Shown here: positions 21,178 through 33,338 of the stretch, in pieces | Position numbering within the stretch: the stretch's first letter is position 1 | Layout: each line of letters opens with the position of its first letter | Assembly (NCBI GenBank): GCA_009733575.1 | Contig: ML769403.1 | Location: forward strand, 1 to 64,000 | Origin: Gymnopus androsaceus JB14 | Taxonomy: Eukaryota; Basidiomycota; Agaricomycetes; Agaricales; Omphalotaceae | Reading direction: 5' to 3' | DNA length: 64,000 nt | Notes under the pieces: generated by a model | Seen by the model: only the letters and a program-made list of their open reading frames with translations | Database searches by the model: none | What the model was told of the DNA's origin: nothing | Position numbers and translations under genes: made by a program

Positions 21178-22502
21178 CTACCATCCAAATATGAGATCAG
21201 ACATTTGGCCCACTAAACCTTTATTCGGTGATGGTCCTGCGCCTGAAGCAGCAGGGAAGGCGACGGGGGCTGCTTTTGGCTGAGGAGTCAATGGCTTTGG
21301 CGTGGATACTCCAGATTTCCTGAAAGCAGACGCGGAAGGAGCCAGCTTGATAGGTGTTCCGACCATGGGCACGGCTGAAGCTGACGAAGGCTCATCAACG
21401 ACCATAGCGTTCCCTGGGTCCTCCCGCGGAAGTGATGCTACAGAGACAGTGGGCCGATGAATGGGTTGGCCCAAAAGAGCTTCTGCCTGAGCGGGATCCT
21501 ACAAGATGTTAAATACGCAGGCGGCACCCAGCGAAGGATATTAAACTCACCGCCCATTTCGCACCCACCATCCAAGTTCCTCCCAATATTTCGCCATTTT
21601 TGCGGACCGCCCTCATAGCGTCCCCAGGATCATGATAGCCAATCCTAAAACAGTTAACTATTTCGGTATTTGGGTCCGCGTCTGTAGAGTCGCCCAAGGA
21701 CTTGAAGTAATCAACAGTGACACTATACTTGTCACCAGGATATCCAAAAACAATCACGTATAGTAGCGCGGAGGAAGGTGCGGATCGTGGCGCAGGAGGT
21801 GTACGCGTTCGATGAGAGGAAAACAAAGAATGTTGAGTTGTGGATGGCTTCAAAGAAAAAAAAGAATAATTAGTCAATATGTATAGAAACACGCAAGAGC
21901 GACTTGTACCCTAGATTGGAAGTGATTCGAGTAGGCTTCGTTGGGAATGTCATTCACAGATTGCATAGGCGGTGCATCTTCGTCTGCCAAAGGCTGTCGT
22001 TGACGGCTAGAGCGCGAATTTCAGTCAAACCAAGTCGAATAGATCACGCTGCCACTCGCCTTGTACTCTCGAACATGGAGTCCATCCCAAAATCATCTGT
22101 TGACCCTCGTAAAAGAGCTTGGTTTATTTTTGCCTTTGTTTGAACGACTGGGAGCTCATCGACGCGTTGGTTCCCTTGTGGTGAGGCCTGAAGAGAATTG
22201 AATGAGAATGCAGCATTCTTTGTACAAAGAAGTTCACAAACATTGGCTTGCGAGGCCGACTGATAGAGAAATGTCAGAGTAATATAATTCAAGTATAAAA
22301 CCCAATATACCATGAGATAACCTGGCTGGTAAGGACTTCTAGACTGCGAAAGCGAGTCCCCGAATGCAGAAGTGCCCAAAGTAGAAGTACCTAAAGTACT
22401 ACCTGTATTGGAGTTTCCCCAGTTGTTCAGGTTGGAATTAGAATTGTGGGACGTAGAGGAAGACATTCCAGCTACAGAAAAGGTAGACCCGTAGAGTGAC
22501 AT
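21178..22502 (-). CDS. NUP53: Nucleoporin Nup53/Nup35 (MPPN/RRM-type domain)
   Basis: Scaffold/membrane-linked nucleoporin of the nuclear pore inner ring. Five exons (22502-22311, 22259-22060, 22006-21910, 21847-21551, 21498-21178) give 1107 nt in frame (368 aa) with no break. The N-terminus is Ser/Asn/Gly-rich. The central Nup35-type RRM reads LLYVIVFGYPGDKYSVTVDY, then NCFRIGYHDPGDAMRAVRKN and GTWMVGAKWA. The C-terminus ends LVGQMSDLIFGW, the short amphipathic helix that lets Nup53 touch the nuclear membrane. The second intron (22059-22007) starts with GC rather than GT (AAG|GCGAGT...CTAG), and only that splice keeps SRQRQPLADEDAPP in frame. It is a single-copy housekeeping gene and strong support that local sequence is good here. 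Confidence 0.9.
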
Positions 22503-22602
22503 TATTGCGAAAGTTCAAGAATCAAGAAGCGCTCGAGTTTGCCATGAAGCGCTGAGGTTCGATGATTTAACGGCGGGCGCTAAATTTTCTTGGACAACCT
22601 CC

Positions 22603-23852
22603 ATGATACCCAACGAACTCGTCGACTGCATTCTCGAGAAGCTTTATTTTGATACCAAGACTCTTCTAAACTGTGCTCTGGTTGGAAGAGCTTGGGTTTA
22701 TTCTTCGCAGCGTGGCATCTTCCACCATATCATTCTCGAATACCTCCCGCGTTCAGATTCGATGATAATTTTCATTTGGATCTCTGCGAACGGCTTGTTG
22801 CAATTTTCAATGCGAACCCCCGATTGGCATTGTATGTCCAGTCCCTGCAACTGCTAAAGTTTGATGGAGATGACGAAGCCTTTTACACCGCTGCAGCCAA
22901 TGTTATTCGTCGGCTCTCTAATGTGAATCGTCTATCGTTGCTTTTCGTCGATTGGCAGGCCCTACCATCTTTACTGAAAACGGCATTGACCGAAATGTTC
23001 AGGGCTCCTTCCCTGACTCAAGTCTCTCTCGCTATGTTCACGATCCATTCGTTCGCTGAACTGGCATCTCTGTTGAGCTATATGACGCACCTGAAGGTCC
23101 TAGAGATCACCACGGAAATATCCTACCATCATGATTTGGATTTGCCAGATAATACTCCTTCCGAGTTGGATGTAGGAGTGATTGGTCATGCTGCCAATCA
23201 TCCATCTATACTTGAGAAATTACATCTCCACTCCAGCTTGGATACTGTCATGTCCTGGCTCCAACAGGATGCGTGTCCAATTGACGTCCGGAATCTACAA
23301 TCGTTGGAGATTGATACTAGGGCGGATATTGGGACCCTGCTACAGTATGTTGGCTCAAGTCTCACAGAGTTGAAGCTACGGCAAGGTAAAATCCCTCTTC
23401 CGTTCTTTCTATCTCGCTAACTTTTCCGCGTTATTTCTTTCCTACAGTTTCGCCACGCAATTACAATTACCTTGAGTACACCCCCAATCTGCGCAGTCTG
23501 CTCTTGGTCCTCGGAAACCAATCCCATAACGGATTGCTCTGGATCCAGGACCTCTTCAAACATCTCTTGAATGCAAAAGGAAATAGGATTCCTTTAAAAC
23601 ATTTGACAATTTTGTTAAACGTCGATCGCGATCCATTGCCAACTGCTCAGAGTCAATTGGACCATTGGGCCTCAATTGATGAATTGCTTCAAAACACACA
23701 GTTTTCTCTGCTTGAAACGGTAGTTCTCAGGTTCAAGATTTCATGGGATAGTTGCACGTACTATCAATGGTGCTAGGGAGTCAGAGCTACTCATCGGGAA
23801 GCTTCCGTTTTTGGAGGCATCAGGGAAGTTAACTGTGAAATTTGAGCATTGA
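22603..23852 (+). CDS. F-box protein with leucine-rich-like tail, two frame breaks
   Basis: The N-terminus is a typical F-box, MIPNELVDCILEKLYFDTKT then LLNCALVGRAWV, which recruits substrates to SCF ubiquitin ligases through Skp1. It continues HHIILEYLPRSDS, then a frame change of one base near 22762 gives DDNFHLDLCERLVAIFNANP and a long leucine-rich tail (LSYMTHLKVLEITTEI, LEKLHLHSSLD). A 52-nt intron at 23396-23447 is clean. Near 23755 a second shift is needed to reach RESELLIGKLPFLEASGKL and the stop at 23850-23852. Such F-box genes are numerous and fast-evolving in mushrooms, so true decay is possible, but sequence error fits too. Confidence 0.7.
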
Positions 23853-24721
23853 TGTTTTATTGGATTCTTTTAGATATTCTCTATGTGCCATCGCTCTTGT
23901 ATTTAGCTTTCAATCGAGGTGAGAACCATTGCTTTGTCCTCGTGGGATCGATCAGTGATTGAGCGATTTTAATCACGAGCTGGACTAAGTAGAGCTCTCG
24001 TGGAAGAAAATCCCTGGAGCCAGCATCAACTTACAGTGCACTGAATATTCGTTTATGCTAACGAGAATATTTCGTGACAATCTCGGTTCAACCTTCAAAC
24101 GTCCACCGCCCGTGCTTTGCCGTGCTGGCCTTCGCTGACTGTGATACTGTCTGGCCACCGCATGCGTAGTGCCGATTTTACATGATACGATTGGGATAGG
24201 TATAGAGTTCGTCCGCAGGCTAGGCGGTGGCACGACCTTGACAGTAATTCATCCTTGTATCTACGTCGCTGTGGGACTGGCCGGCCAACAACATCTAGTG
24301 GTGGGCTAGAATTTTGAATGTGTATAGGCTGTGACACAATTCAATTTCAACGGTATTCCTTTTTTTTTTCCAAAAGTCTCGACCGACTCTGGCATTGTAG
24401 GCCTAGTTAGGCCTGGACATCGCTCATTCCGCTGGGGTACAAGTGAGGGAGTACTAGCTGCACTGGTTAATGCTATCCTCCACTGGATAGAACCTTTATG
24501 ATGCTCGAATAGATGCACCCACTGACGGTGGTGACTGACCGGGTTAACTTGGATTCCATCTGAAGGCAACTTTTGTCCGAGCTGGGATTTTGTTCCAAAT
24601 TGGGATACCCCAACCCCCAAAACAATTTCAGCTGGGCCGCCCCAGCCAAATTAGGTTATTTAACATTGGTATTTTATCATTGCCCCTTCCTTACTTCTTT
24701 TTCTAGTAACTTACGTCTATC
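23853..24721. other. Intergenic, desaturase promoter region
   Basis: About 870 bp with shadow ORFs only. A poly-T run lies at 24360-24369 and a TATTTAA element at about 24656-24662, some 60 bp before the desaturase ATG, which is a reasonable core promoter. Nothing else is recognised. Confidence 0.4.
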
Positions 24722-26445
24722 ATGTCCGACGTCGTCAAGGACAGCGGCGTTCGCGTAGACTCGCAGGAGACCTCTGCGCCGATTATCAATGCCGAAGTAG
24801 ACAACTATGTTGCCTATACCCTCAAAAATACCAAATCGCTGCCTCCAATTACATGGTCAAATCTTTTGAACGAAATAAACTGGCTTTCGTTCTACATTTT
24901 GACTGTGCCGCCCTTGATTGGTATCGTTGGCGCGTTTCACGTTAAACTGCAATGGAAAACCGCAGTTTGGGCTGTGGCGTACTATTTTTTGACTGGACTA
25001 GGTATGTATCTGTTTTTTGCTTAAGATTCTGATCACGATATTAACGAGAATTGCAGGTATCACCGCAGGCTTCCATCGTCTATGGGCCCACCGTTCATAC
25101 AATGCTTCCCTTCCTTTGCAATACCTTCTCGCTGTTCTGGGAACCGGTGCTGTTCAAGGCTCAATCAAATGGTGGTCAAGAGGACATCGTGCTCACCATC
25201 GCTACACTGACACCGACCTGGATCCCTATGACGCCCGCAAAGGCTTTTGGTACTCGCACGTCGGATGGATGCTTGTCAAGCCTCGTCGCAAGCCTGGTGT
25301 TGCCGACGTCAGTGACTTGAGACGCGATCCTGTCGTCAGATGGCAGCACAAGCACTACCTTTTTTTGATCCTTTTCATGGGATTCTTGCTGCCGAGTTTA
25401 GTAGCTTACCTGGGTTGGGGAGATGCCAAGGGTGGATTCATCTACGCGGGTGTCCTTCGGTTGGTCTTTGTTCATCATGTAAGTAACTTGCCTTCATTCC
25501 ATTCTAGCTCTTACGCGTTTAATAGTCAACATTCTGTGTCAACTCGCTTGCACACTGGCTCGGTGAGACCCCCTTCGACGACAAACACACCCCTCGCAAC
25601 CACATGATTACCGCCTTTGTGACAGTCGGTGAAGGCTACCACAACTTCCATCATCAGGTGAGTTTCATGTCTTTAGTATTCCACAATAGCTAACACACAT
25701 TCCAGTTCCCGATGGATTACAGGAATGCAATCAAGTGGTACCAATATGACCCTACCAAGTGGACTATCTGGCTAATGTACAAGCTTGGGCTGGCTTCACA
25801 TCTCAAGGTTCGTGCAGATTGAATTGAGCTCTTGAGACGTGCGTGTTAATGGCGCTTTTGTTGCCAGGTCTTTCCCGATAACGAAATCCGCAAGGGTCAG
25901 CTTACGATGGAACTCAAGAAGCTCCGCACAACTCAAGAGAAGCTTGCATGGCCCAGTGATAGCAATGATCTGCCTGTCATTTCTTGGGAGAGCTGTAAGT
26001 GCCTTTTACTTGGTCACCTTCTCTGCTTGCTAACGATGCGTTAATGATAGTCATAAGCCAATCAGAAAAAAGACCTCTCATTCTTATTGCTGGTTTCATA
26101 CACGAGGTTGCGGATTTCGTTGAGGAACATCCGGGCGGTGCAAATTTTATACGCAGCTACATCGGGAAAGATGCTACAACTGCATTCTTTGGGGGCGTGT
26201 ATGAGCACTCGAACGCTGCTCATAATGTGCGCCATTTATAGTCGTCTCCTGGATAGACTTACCGATGTTCCTTACAGCTCCTGGCCATGAAACGTGTCGG
26301 TGTTTTGCACGGCGGAATTCCACATGGATTAGACGAGAAGCGCTTCATCCCTCCTTCGCAGAGATTAAGGGTTGCAAGATATACAGAGCTGATTTCGCCT
26401 GGAAGTAGCTCGTCATATAGTGATGGGGAGGATGGATTGCTTTAG
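24722..26445 (+). CDS. OLE1: Acyl-CoA delta-9 desaturase fused to cytochrome b5
   Basis: Integral ER enzyme that introduces the first double bond into palmitoyl- and stearoyl-CoA, with its own cytochrome b5 electron donor at the C-terminus. Introns have normal GT-AG ends at about 25002-25056, 25480-25525, 25658-25705, 25807-25867, 25995-26049 and 26227-26277. The frame is intact. The three His boxes are present: [15 protein letters not shown] and [11 protein letters not shown]. Hydrophobic segments include [20 protein letters not shown] and [19 protein letters not shown]. The b5 domain shows [15 protein letters not shown] with the heme-ligating His and a second His in YEHSNAAHN. Start codon 24722 gives MSDVVKDSG. 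The tail [16 protein letters not shown] is disordered. It shares the fatty-acid pathway with ACC1, 11 kb away. Confidence 0.95.
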
Positions 26446-27070
26446 AGTGAAAACACGAGTTGTGTCCCGTTTCGTCCTTTTCTTGTATAAAAAAACGGAC
26501 TCGGAGGTGCTCTGTGGGTTTGGGATGCTCCTCTGACAATATTGCATTTGTTCACGCCTGTATGTTATTATCATACTTACGTTCTCATACGTACTTATAG
26601 AGAATAAGTTAGGAAATTTTAAAGATTTTATGTGTATTAATTGTCCTCAGTTGAGGTGAATGACAATGAGTAAGTCTGCGAAGGAGGTGAGTTCTATGAT
26701 TAGGCGTCGTGCGGGCAACAAGTATTTATTGAGGTTATTATATTGAGAGAACACCAGCAACGGCGGATCGTTGAAAGGGAGACGCACGATTCTTGGATTT
26801 TCAAAGTTGGACTGGAGGTGCTGAGAGTAAGTGATAGGTCGCGGATAAGAAAAGACGAGACGGCATGATCACGATCAAATTTAAGTATTGCTTTGTCCTC
26901 GTGGAAATGCACAGCCTTTTTTTGGAGTCCCGAAAATCATCAAAAGATTGCGACTCAATCTGGTTTCTTATATTTTTAATGCAAGCCTCAGTACTTAATG
27001 CGTCACCACAAGTACAATATTGCCTCTACCGTAAAGTTCATTCAACTTGTTGAACTTCCTTTGCCAATAG
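26446..27070. other. Intergenic, convergent 3' regions
   Basis: Spacer between two convergent genes (desaturase from the left, dehydrogenase from the right). AT-rich, shadow ORFs only. The last bases before 27071 (TTCTGTGACTATTCC) have a near copy beside the second dehydrogenase copy at about 31024. Confidence 0.35.
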
Positions 27071-28379
27071 TCAAACCTTCAAGTATTCTGTGACTATTCC
27101 AGGGATTCTGTCATCAAGCTTGCCAAAAAGGGTGAGCATCTCAGTCTAGATCAATTTCCTATGTTAGCTTCCACTGCTTTACCAAGTATACAGGAAGCAT
27201 ACTCACCCAGATCTTATCTTCAGCCTTCTTTCCCTCCTGGCTCAACATCCAATCCGGAAGCTCCAGCGGTATCCAGGACTCTGAAATGAAAGCGCCACGC
27301 AATTCCTCGTCCGTTCCACCAATTGCTGAAAAGATGATGTGTCGACTACCTTCTTCCGAAGTGTATGCAAAGGTTTCCTCCATTTTTTTGAACTGGACGG
27401 CTATCTCTCCGGTTGCATTTCTACGTAGCCCAGACAGACAGAAACCTGGGCTGAGGGTGACTGGTACGACGGTTTTCGGTAGGAGCTCTACCAGTTTACG
27501 CACCAGCATGACGTTTAGGACTGGAATTTTCGGTCAACAATTACATTACAAGAACCTTAGGAACGAACTCACTCTTTGTTTGCTGATAACGTTTCGCAAG
27601 CACCCTTTGGGTTCGCACATAGTAAGTAAGAAAAAAACGGTTGAATAGTGGGATTACTTACTCCGCAGTACAGTATTTCTTGCTAGAAAGCGTTTCGAGG
27701 GTGTTCGGCGTGGCGATGGCATCAGAGCCAATATCACAGGTGTAAGCTAATCCGCTCGAGACCACTACTATTCTCGGAACCACGGAGTGTTGCTTAGCCG
27801 TATTGATGATTATGGGAAGTAAGAGAAGAACATGCATGGCGGGTCCCACAGCATTAACCTGAAGCCTAGTAAAAATCGGAGACATCTTAATAAACCACAA
27901 CAATATAGAATAAGTATGCACTCACATAGATTCCCAGCCATCCTCGCTCGGAACATACTCCGTGAGAGCAACGGCAGCGTTCTCAACGAGAATGTCGAGA
28001 CGGTCCAAGGTCTTGCTAGCTCGAGTGGCGAACTCGGAGATGGAGCTAAACTTGCCCAAGTCGAGAGCCATAGGTTCCGCGTTCTTGTAACCAGTTTCTC
28101 CTTCGATCTCTACACAGCGAAATTAGATCGTGGTTCCTCCGCAAGTCAGAGATACTACTCACGCTTGATGCTCTCTTGAGCTTTCTCCACAGATCGACAG
28201 ACAATAATCAATCTGGCAGGATTCATGGTAGCAAAGTGCTTTGCAGCCTCAAATCCAATACCACTGTTGGCACCAGTGATCATGACAGTCTTTCCGGTGA
28301 GATCACCCTTGACCACAGGGGGGAGCTCAAACTTCGGGAAGATTCCGTTCATGTACGATGACCCGTCCCGAATAGCCAT
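27071..28379 (-). CDS. Short-chain dehydrogenase/reductase (retinol-dehydrogenase-like)
   Basis: Classical-type SDR using NAD(P)(H). It starts MAIRDGSSYMNGIFPKFELP at 28379. The nucleotide motif is TGANSGIGFEAAKHFA. After the first intron (from 28162) come EPMALDLGKFSS and LDILVENAAVAL (the NAA/NNAG position), then VNAVGPAMHVLLLLP and the catalytic-Ser region RIVVVSSGLAY. The catalytic Tyr and Lys are in AKRYQQTK, on a tiny exon near 27595. The C-terminus reads PVTLSPGFCLSGL, GGTDEELRGAFISE and, after a last intron, EMLTLFGKLDDRIPGIV with the stop at 27071-27073. All key residues are present. A decayed second copy lies at about 30990-32217, with the CRN-type kinase gene between them. Natural substrate unknown. 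Confidence 0.85.
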
Positions 28380-28832
28380 TTGTTCGGTTAAAGATGTTGG
28401 ATTTCAGTAGTAGTATGGAGACTTTTATATCTTGTCGGATGTCTCTCGGAGGAGTACCTGAGTCACGGAGCGTAAACGGAGCTATAAGTACCTACTTCTG
28501 AGAGCTAACGTTTGCCGGTAGAGTTACGCTCAGATTCGGCTGGGGAACGGGTCTCGTCGTATCTTGTCAGAAAATCTGATCATGACAGTCCATGTAATTG
28601 AAGCTTGAAGTGCGCAGAAGGAGCGAAGACTACACCAAGCTCGGGATACCGGTACCCATAAAGGCCGCATCCACGAAAAGCAGTCGAAGAGTACTCACAG
28701 ATCATTTTCGAATATCCAAGAGCCAATTTGACGTCCGTTTATTCTGCGCATAGGTACTCTCGTACTTCTCTCGATGGGTTTCAAAATGAAATGGGTTAGC
28801 GCCCAGCCTTCGCGCTTATGATTCAAACCACA
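28380..28832. other. Divergent promoter region
   Basis: About 450 bp between the dehydrogenase (minus) and the kinase-like gene (plus). No gene is seen. It should contain both promoters; no clear TATA is present. Confidence 0.35.
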
Positions 28833-30708
28833 ATGAGCGGTAAAAAGCGCGTTAACGTACTCTTTCTCTCTGTTGACGACGATGCCAACATAACGACAAC
28901 AGCAGCAAGCCCTGTACCACTGGAGCTAGACATGGGTATCGTCACTGCCTCAATGACCTTAAAGAAAGCGCTGGGAACGGAGAGAAGTACTTTTGTTTTC
29001 TTTGTAAGTACTAGGGTCAGCGCTATTGTTCAAGGGATATTCTACAGTGTCTCAATCCACCCATCCTGCGTAGCACTTCAACTACTATGAAGCAACGATT
29101 GGGAGATCGTTTCAACTACGATTGGAAGCAGTGGTTCAAAGGGCAATTGCAGACCGTTATTGATTACGATCCTGATCCTGATAATGACGTTCACCTTGTT
29201 GCGGTTTTTATGAGTGAGTGCAGAAGACTTCGTAAGCGAGAACTAAGAATGCCAATCCGCTTCCACTGCTGATTTTCACCGTAGCTCCGCGAGACGCATT
29301 CGAGTTGCCTGGTGGCAAATTCTTTTCAGCGTAGACGCCCAAAACGCCTTCGACCGGTACAGAACCAGCTGAATTCGCTAAAGGACAAAAACACGAAGAA
29401 ACGCGCATATCCTGCGACCGTCCACGAAACCCGAATCACGTCCCGATTCCCATAGCATTACTCGTTCCATACTTTGGATCATTCCAGACAAACGTCCGAA
29501 CCATCAAACCCTCTGATCAAGGTCAGATTCGCGAAGAAAATCTCTGATGAACTTTGCGCCATCTACGAGGATGAGGAACAGAGAGGAGCTGATTTCCGGG
29601 AGTTACTCGGTGAATTTCTCGAGGCGGAGATCCTCAAGGTGCAAATTGGTGATTACACTACAGATGGTGCGGTCAAGTATGAGTTAGCTGGAAAGGACGG
29701 GGCTGCAAGACTTCTCATCAAGGTCAAAGCGGAACAATGTGGCAAAGATGATCCTACTTTCCAAGTCTCATTGTTTTATGTTGAAAACGCGCGTCTCGTC
29801 CGTAACCATGCATCGGTTGGCGCAAATCCAAAAGCAGCAGCTTGGATGAGGCTGAGATTACCATCGATTTTAATTACACGCCGGTGAGTGGACCAGTTGA
29901 GCTGTAGCTTCAATGAGCCAATCGTTTACTCTTAGGTCCAAGCATCCAAATCTTTGGTGGTGTAATGGTCGATCGCCCTCAAACTGAAGTTCTCACCGCT
30001 TCAGTACCCATGTATTTTCATGCTTCAAACGAGGATATGTTTCTCGACCTTGCGCGCACCCTGACAGCCCTCAGTATCCTTTTCGCTGATTTGGGCAAAC
30101 TGCACGAAAATCCTCTCAGCACGAATCCTTCACCCCTAGTTCAGCACTACTTCCCTTATCCACGGAGTTTCAAACAAGGCGATGAAACAATTTTATTCAG
30201 ATACATCGAACGCGTGGATGCCATTCGATTAGTCTTCAAAGTCATAACCCAGGTCAACCATGTTCTTTACGTCAAGTATGCTCGGCAGTATGGTGAAGCA
30301 GCGCACCGCAAGGCTCACGAGCTTGAGATTGCACCGAAACTGCTGGTGTGCGATGACCTTGAAGGAGGCTGGAAAATGATAATTATGGAACCTATCCCTG
30401 AAGCTTATGAGGCGGTGGATGACATCTTTGGTCAAGACTCAGAGGAAGTACAAGACATTGTTCGTCGGGCATTAGAACCTTTCTTTGAAGCAGGATATGT
30501 TCATGGGGATTTGCGCCCTGCAAATATCTTTGTTGATGTGGAAGAAAAGAAAGTGTTGGTTATTGATTATGATTGGGCTAGGTACGCTGACACGGTGAAG
30601 TATCCTCCAAACGTCCGATCCAACAGATACATTTGGCGCCCGGAGGGAGAGCTGAGCTTACGGCCTATCCAGTTGGAGCACGATCGAAGGATGGTGGAGC
30701 ATTTGTAG
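28833..30708 (+). CDS. CRN-type protein with kinase-like C-terminus
   Basis: Large mushroom-specific family that joins a Crinkler-type N-terminal region to a protein-kinase-like C-terminus. The start is taken at 28833 (MSGKKRVNVLFLSVDDDANI). Later exons read DPDPDNDVHLVAVFM, LLGEFLEAEILKVQIGDYTT and YFPYPRSFKQGDE. The kinase-like end reads VDRPQTEVLTASVPMYFHAS, LEGGWKMIIMEPI, the catalytic-loop match YVHGDLRPANIFV, the metal-binding match VLVIDYDWARYAD, and YIWRPEGEL, stopping at 30706-30708. HGDxxxxN and DYDW keep the catalytic and metal-binding Asp, so activity is possible. Exon joins at about 28990-29085, 29216-29470 and 29886-29937 are unclear; the last seems to need a one-base shift. CRN proteins are linked to effector-like or intracellular conflict roles in the literature; here that is inference. 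Confidence 0.6.
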
Positions 30709-30989
30709 GTGTTCATGTATTAGTGTAGACCAATGTAAAGACGTGCATTTTTGTGCAAAGCTTTCAAATCCAAAGTTCTCTGTTTTTATGTACTCCGTTC
30801 CTCTTCCCTTCCGAATAATCCACGTGCCCGACTAAACCACTGCTCTGGAGTAATTCGTTAGGGCTGTATACGAGACATTCATTGGATGCGTTGGGAGGTT
30901 TAACTGTAAGATCAATCTGATTGTTTTGTATGTTTTCCAACTTATGTCGAGTACCACTCCTGTTGTGATTTGTATGTAGCTTTCAATGC
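30709..30989. other. Short intergenic spacer
   Basis: Spacer between the convergent kinase-like gene and the dehydrogenase relic. No gene is seen. Confidence 0.3.
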
Positions 30990-32217
30990 GATGATCATTT
31001 CTCAATGTTCAAACCTTTAGATATTCTCTGACTATTCCAGGGATTCTGTTATCAAGCTTGCCAAACAGCGCGAGCATCACAGTCTAGATCGATCCTATCT
31101 ATTAGCTTTCCACTGCTTTTCGGATAAAAAGGACCATTACCCAAATCTTGATCTTCAGCTTTCTTTCCCTCGCTCAGCATCCAATCTGGAAGCTCCAGCG
31201 GTAGCCAAGACTCTGACATAAAAGCACCACGCAATTCCTCGTTCTTTCCACCAATTGCTGAAAAGATGATGTGTCGGCTACCTTCTTCCAAAGTGTATGC
31301 AACTCAGCAAGTTTCCTCCATTTTTTTTGAACTGGGTGGTTAGTTCTCCGGTTGCATTTCTGCGTAGCCCGGACAAACAGAACCCTGGGCTGAGACTGAC
31401 TGGTACAATGGTTTTTGGTAGGAGCTCTGCTAGCTTACGCACGAGCATGACGTTTAGGACTGGAAGCGTTTGTTGAACGATTGGATTTTAGGAACTTTGG
31501 AAGAAAGGAATGTACTCTTTTGATTGCTGATAACGGTTCATCAGCACTCTTTGGGTCTCACATGCGTGAAGTAAGGACCAGAAAAAGTCGAATAGAGGGA
31601 TTACTTACTGCGGAGTACAGTATTCCTTGCTAGAAAGCGTTTCGAGAGTATTCGGCGAGGCGATAGCATCAGAACCAATATCGGAGGAGTAAGATGACTC
31701 CGCTCGAGACTACTACAATTCTTGGAACCACAGAGTGTTGCTTAGCCGTATTGATGATTATGTGAAGTAAGAGAAGGACATGCATGGCGGGTCCCACAGC
31801 ATTAATCCGAAGCCTAGTAAAAATCGGAGACGTTTTGATAAACCACAGCGCTACAGAATAAGTATGCACTCACATAGATTCCTAGCCATCCTGGGTCGGA
31901 GGTACTCGTGCTAGCAAGGGCAGCATTCTCAATGAGAATATCGAGGCGGTCTAACGTCTTGCTAGCTTGAGTGGCGAACTCGGAGATGGAGTTAAACTTG
32001 CCCAAGTCGAGAGCCAGAGATTCCGCGTTCTTGTAACCATTTTCTTCTTCAATCTCTACGCAGAGAAATTAGATTGTGGTCCATCCCAAGGTCAGAGATA
32101 CTACTCATGCTTGATGCTGTCTTGAGCCTTCTCCAAGGATCGACAGACAATGATCAATCGGGCAGGATTCATGGTAGCAAAGTGCTTTTCAGCCTCGATT
32201 CCAATACCACTGTTGGA
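30990..32217 (-). pseudogene. Second copy of the short-chain dehydrogenase, truncated and decayed
   Basis: Nucleotide-level copy of 27071-28260, in the same orientation and order: the AAGCTTGCCAAA end, EELRGAF-SESW-PLELPDWML, the AATACTGTACTCCG exon, INTAKQHSVVPRIVVVSSG and LDRLDILIENAALA. Frames are broken, for example the AEDQDLGNG change and the stop soon after VVVSSG. The homology stops inside the Rossmann motif at about 32217 (ACCACTGTTGG|ACGG), so the first exon with the start codon is missing. It is read as a dead duplicate. Confidence 0.75.
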
Positions 32218-32832
32218 CGGAGCGGAAACGGAGATATACTTACTGAAGTTACCACTGCAGTTACAGTCAGATTCGGTTCAGCTACCTGAAGATCGTACAA
32301 GATTTGATCATGCAACAGATCACCAAGCTTGAGGCCATGCTGCATTTCGATTCCGATTCCACGTCCGCTGCATTAGTATTTGCATACTCCCGCATGTAAG
32401 CTGTGATCTGAAGCTTTAAAATGACCATGTTTGCGCAAGCGGTACGAAGCCATCTCTAGCCATCTTCGTCATGTTTACCTGCAGGTAAGTATATATACTG
32501 GTTTTAAACTGAATACGTGCGTGCAACGAGTCTTGACCATATTTATGAATGAACCTTTGGATTAAGCCCAATGAACTTTGCATGTTCATCTGCAGTTCTC
32601 AAGGTCCTGGTCAAGATTAGTAGTCGACCTACAGGCGCCTGTAGGTAACTTTGTTAGACGCCTCCACGTGGTAGACAGACCTGGGGTCTTTTATCGACCT
32701 CTGCCTCGCGCCATTTATTTCTCCTTGCGTTATCCTTGCATTATCCGCAAGGTCACTTATTTCTCACTATATCTATGCATTCATCCGAACTGACTAGCCT
32801 TCATCTCCAGTGGATCTCTCTTTTCGCCAACA
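32218..32832. other. Intergenic, LC8 promoter region
   Basis: No gene is seen. Two short TGCAGGTAAG/CTGCAG-like repeats occur near 32480 and 32590. It leads to the dynein light chain start at 32833. Confidence 0.3.
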
Positions 32833-33338
32833 ATGGCAGACAAACTCGACGCGCCCACTTCTTCCTCCACTGATACTTCCTCTGGTCCCAAGGGTACCTC
32901 CGATGGAGCTTCTGCACCAAAGGCTATAATCAAGAACGTGGATATGAGTGAAGAGATGCAGCAGGAGAGCGTTGACATCGCGTCGGCTGCGCTGGAAAAG
33001 TACAACATCGAGAAGGATATTGCTGCTCAGATCAAGAAGGAGTTTGACCGAAGACATGGCCCTACATGGCATGTTGTCGTTGGAAAGAACTTTGGGAGCT
33101 ATGTTACCCATGGTGAGTTTTTGATCGTTGTTTCTAATCCCACTCTGTTTGCGATCCAACGTCGAGGGATCTCCTTATCATCGACCAAAATTCCTTCTAC
33201 CAGACATTGTCAAACACTTTTCTGCCTTGTTCCTTTATTGTCAATTTGAATGCTGAGAATTTGCTTCTTCCTCTAGAAACGAAACACTTTATTTACTTTT
33301 ACGTTGGATCCCTTGCGATCCTCATCTGGAAGTCATAG
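32833..33338 (+). CDS. DYN2: Dynein light chain LC8
   Basis: Small dimeric hub protein of the dynein motor and many other complexes. Two exons (32833-33112 and 33277-33338) give 342 nt (113 aa). The N-terminus is a Ser/Thr-rich extension of about 30 residues not found in animal LC8. The core is very conserved: [57 protein letters not shown], then after the intron [20 protein letters not shown]. The intron, 164 nt, is long for this genome. The frame is intact. The start context is AACAATGG. Confidence 0.95.
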
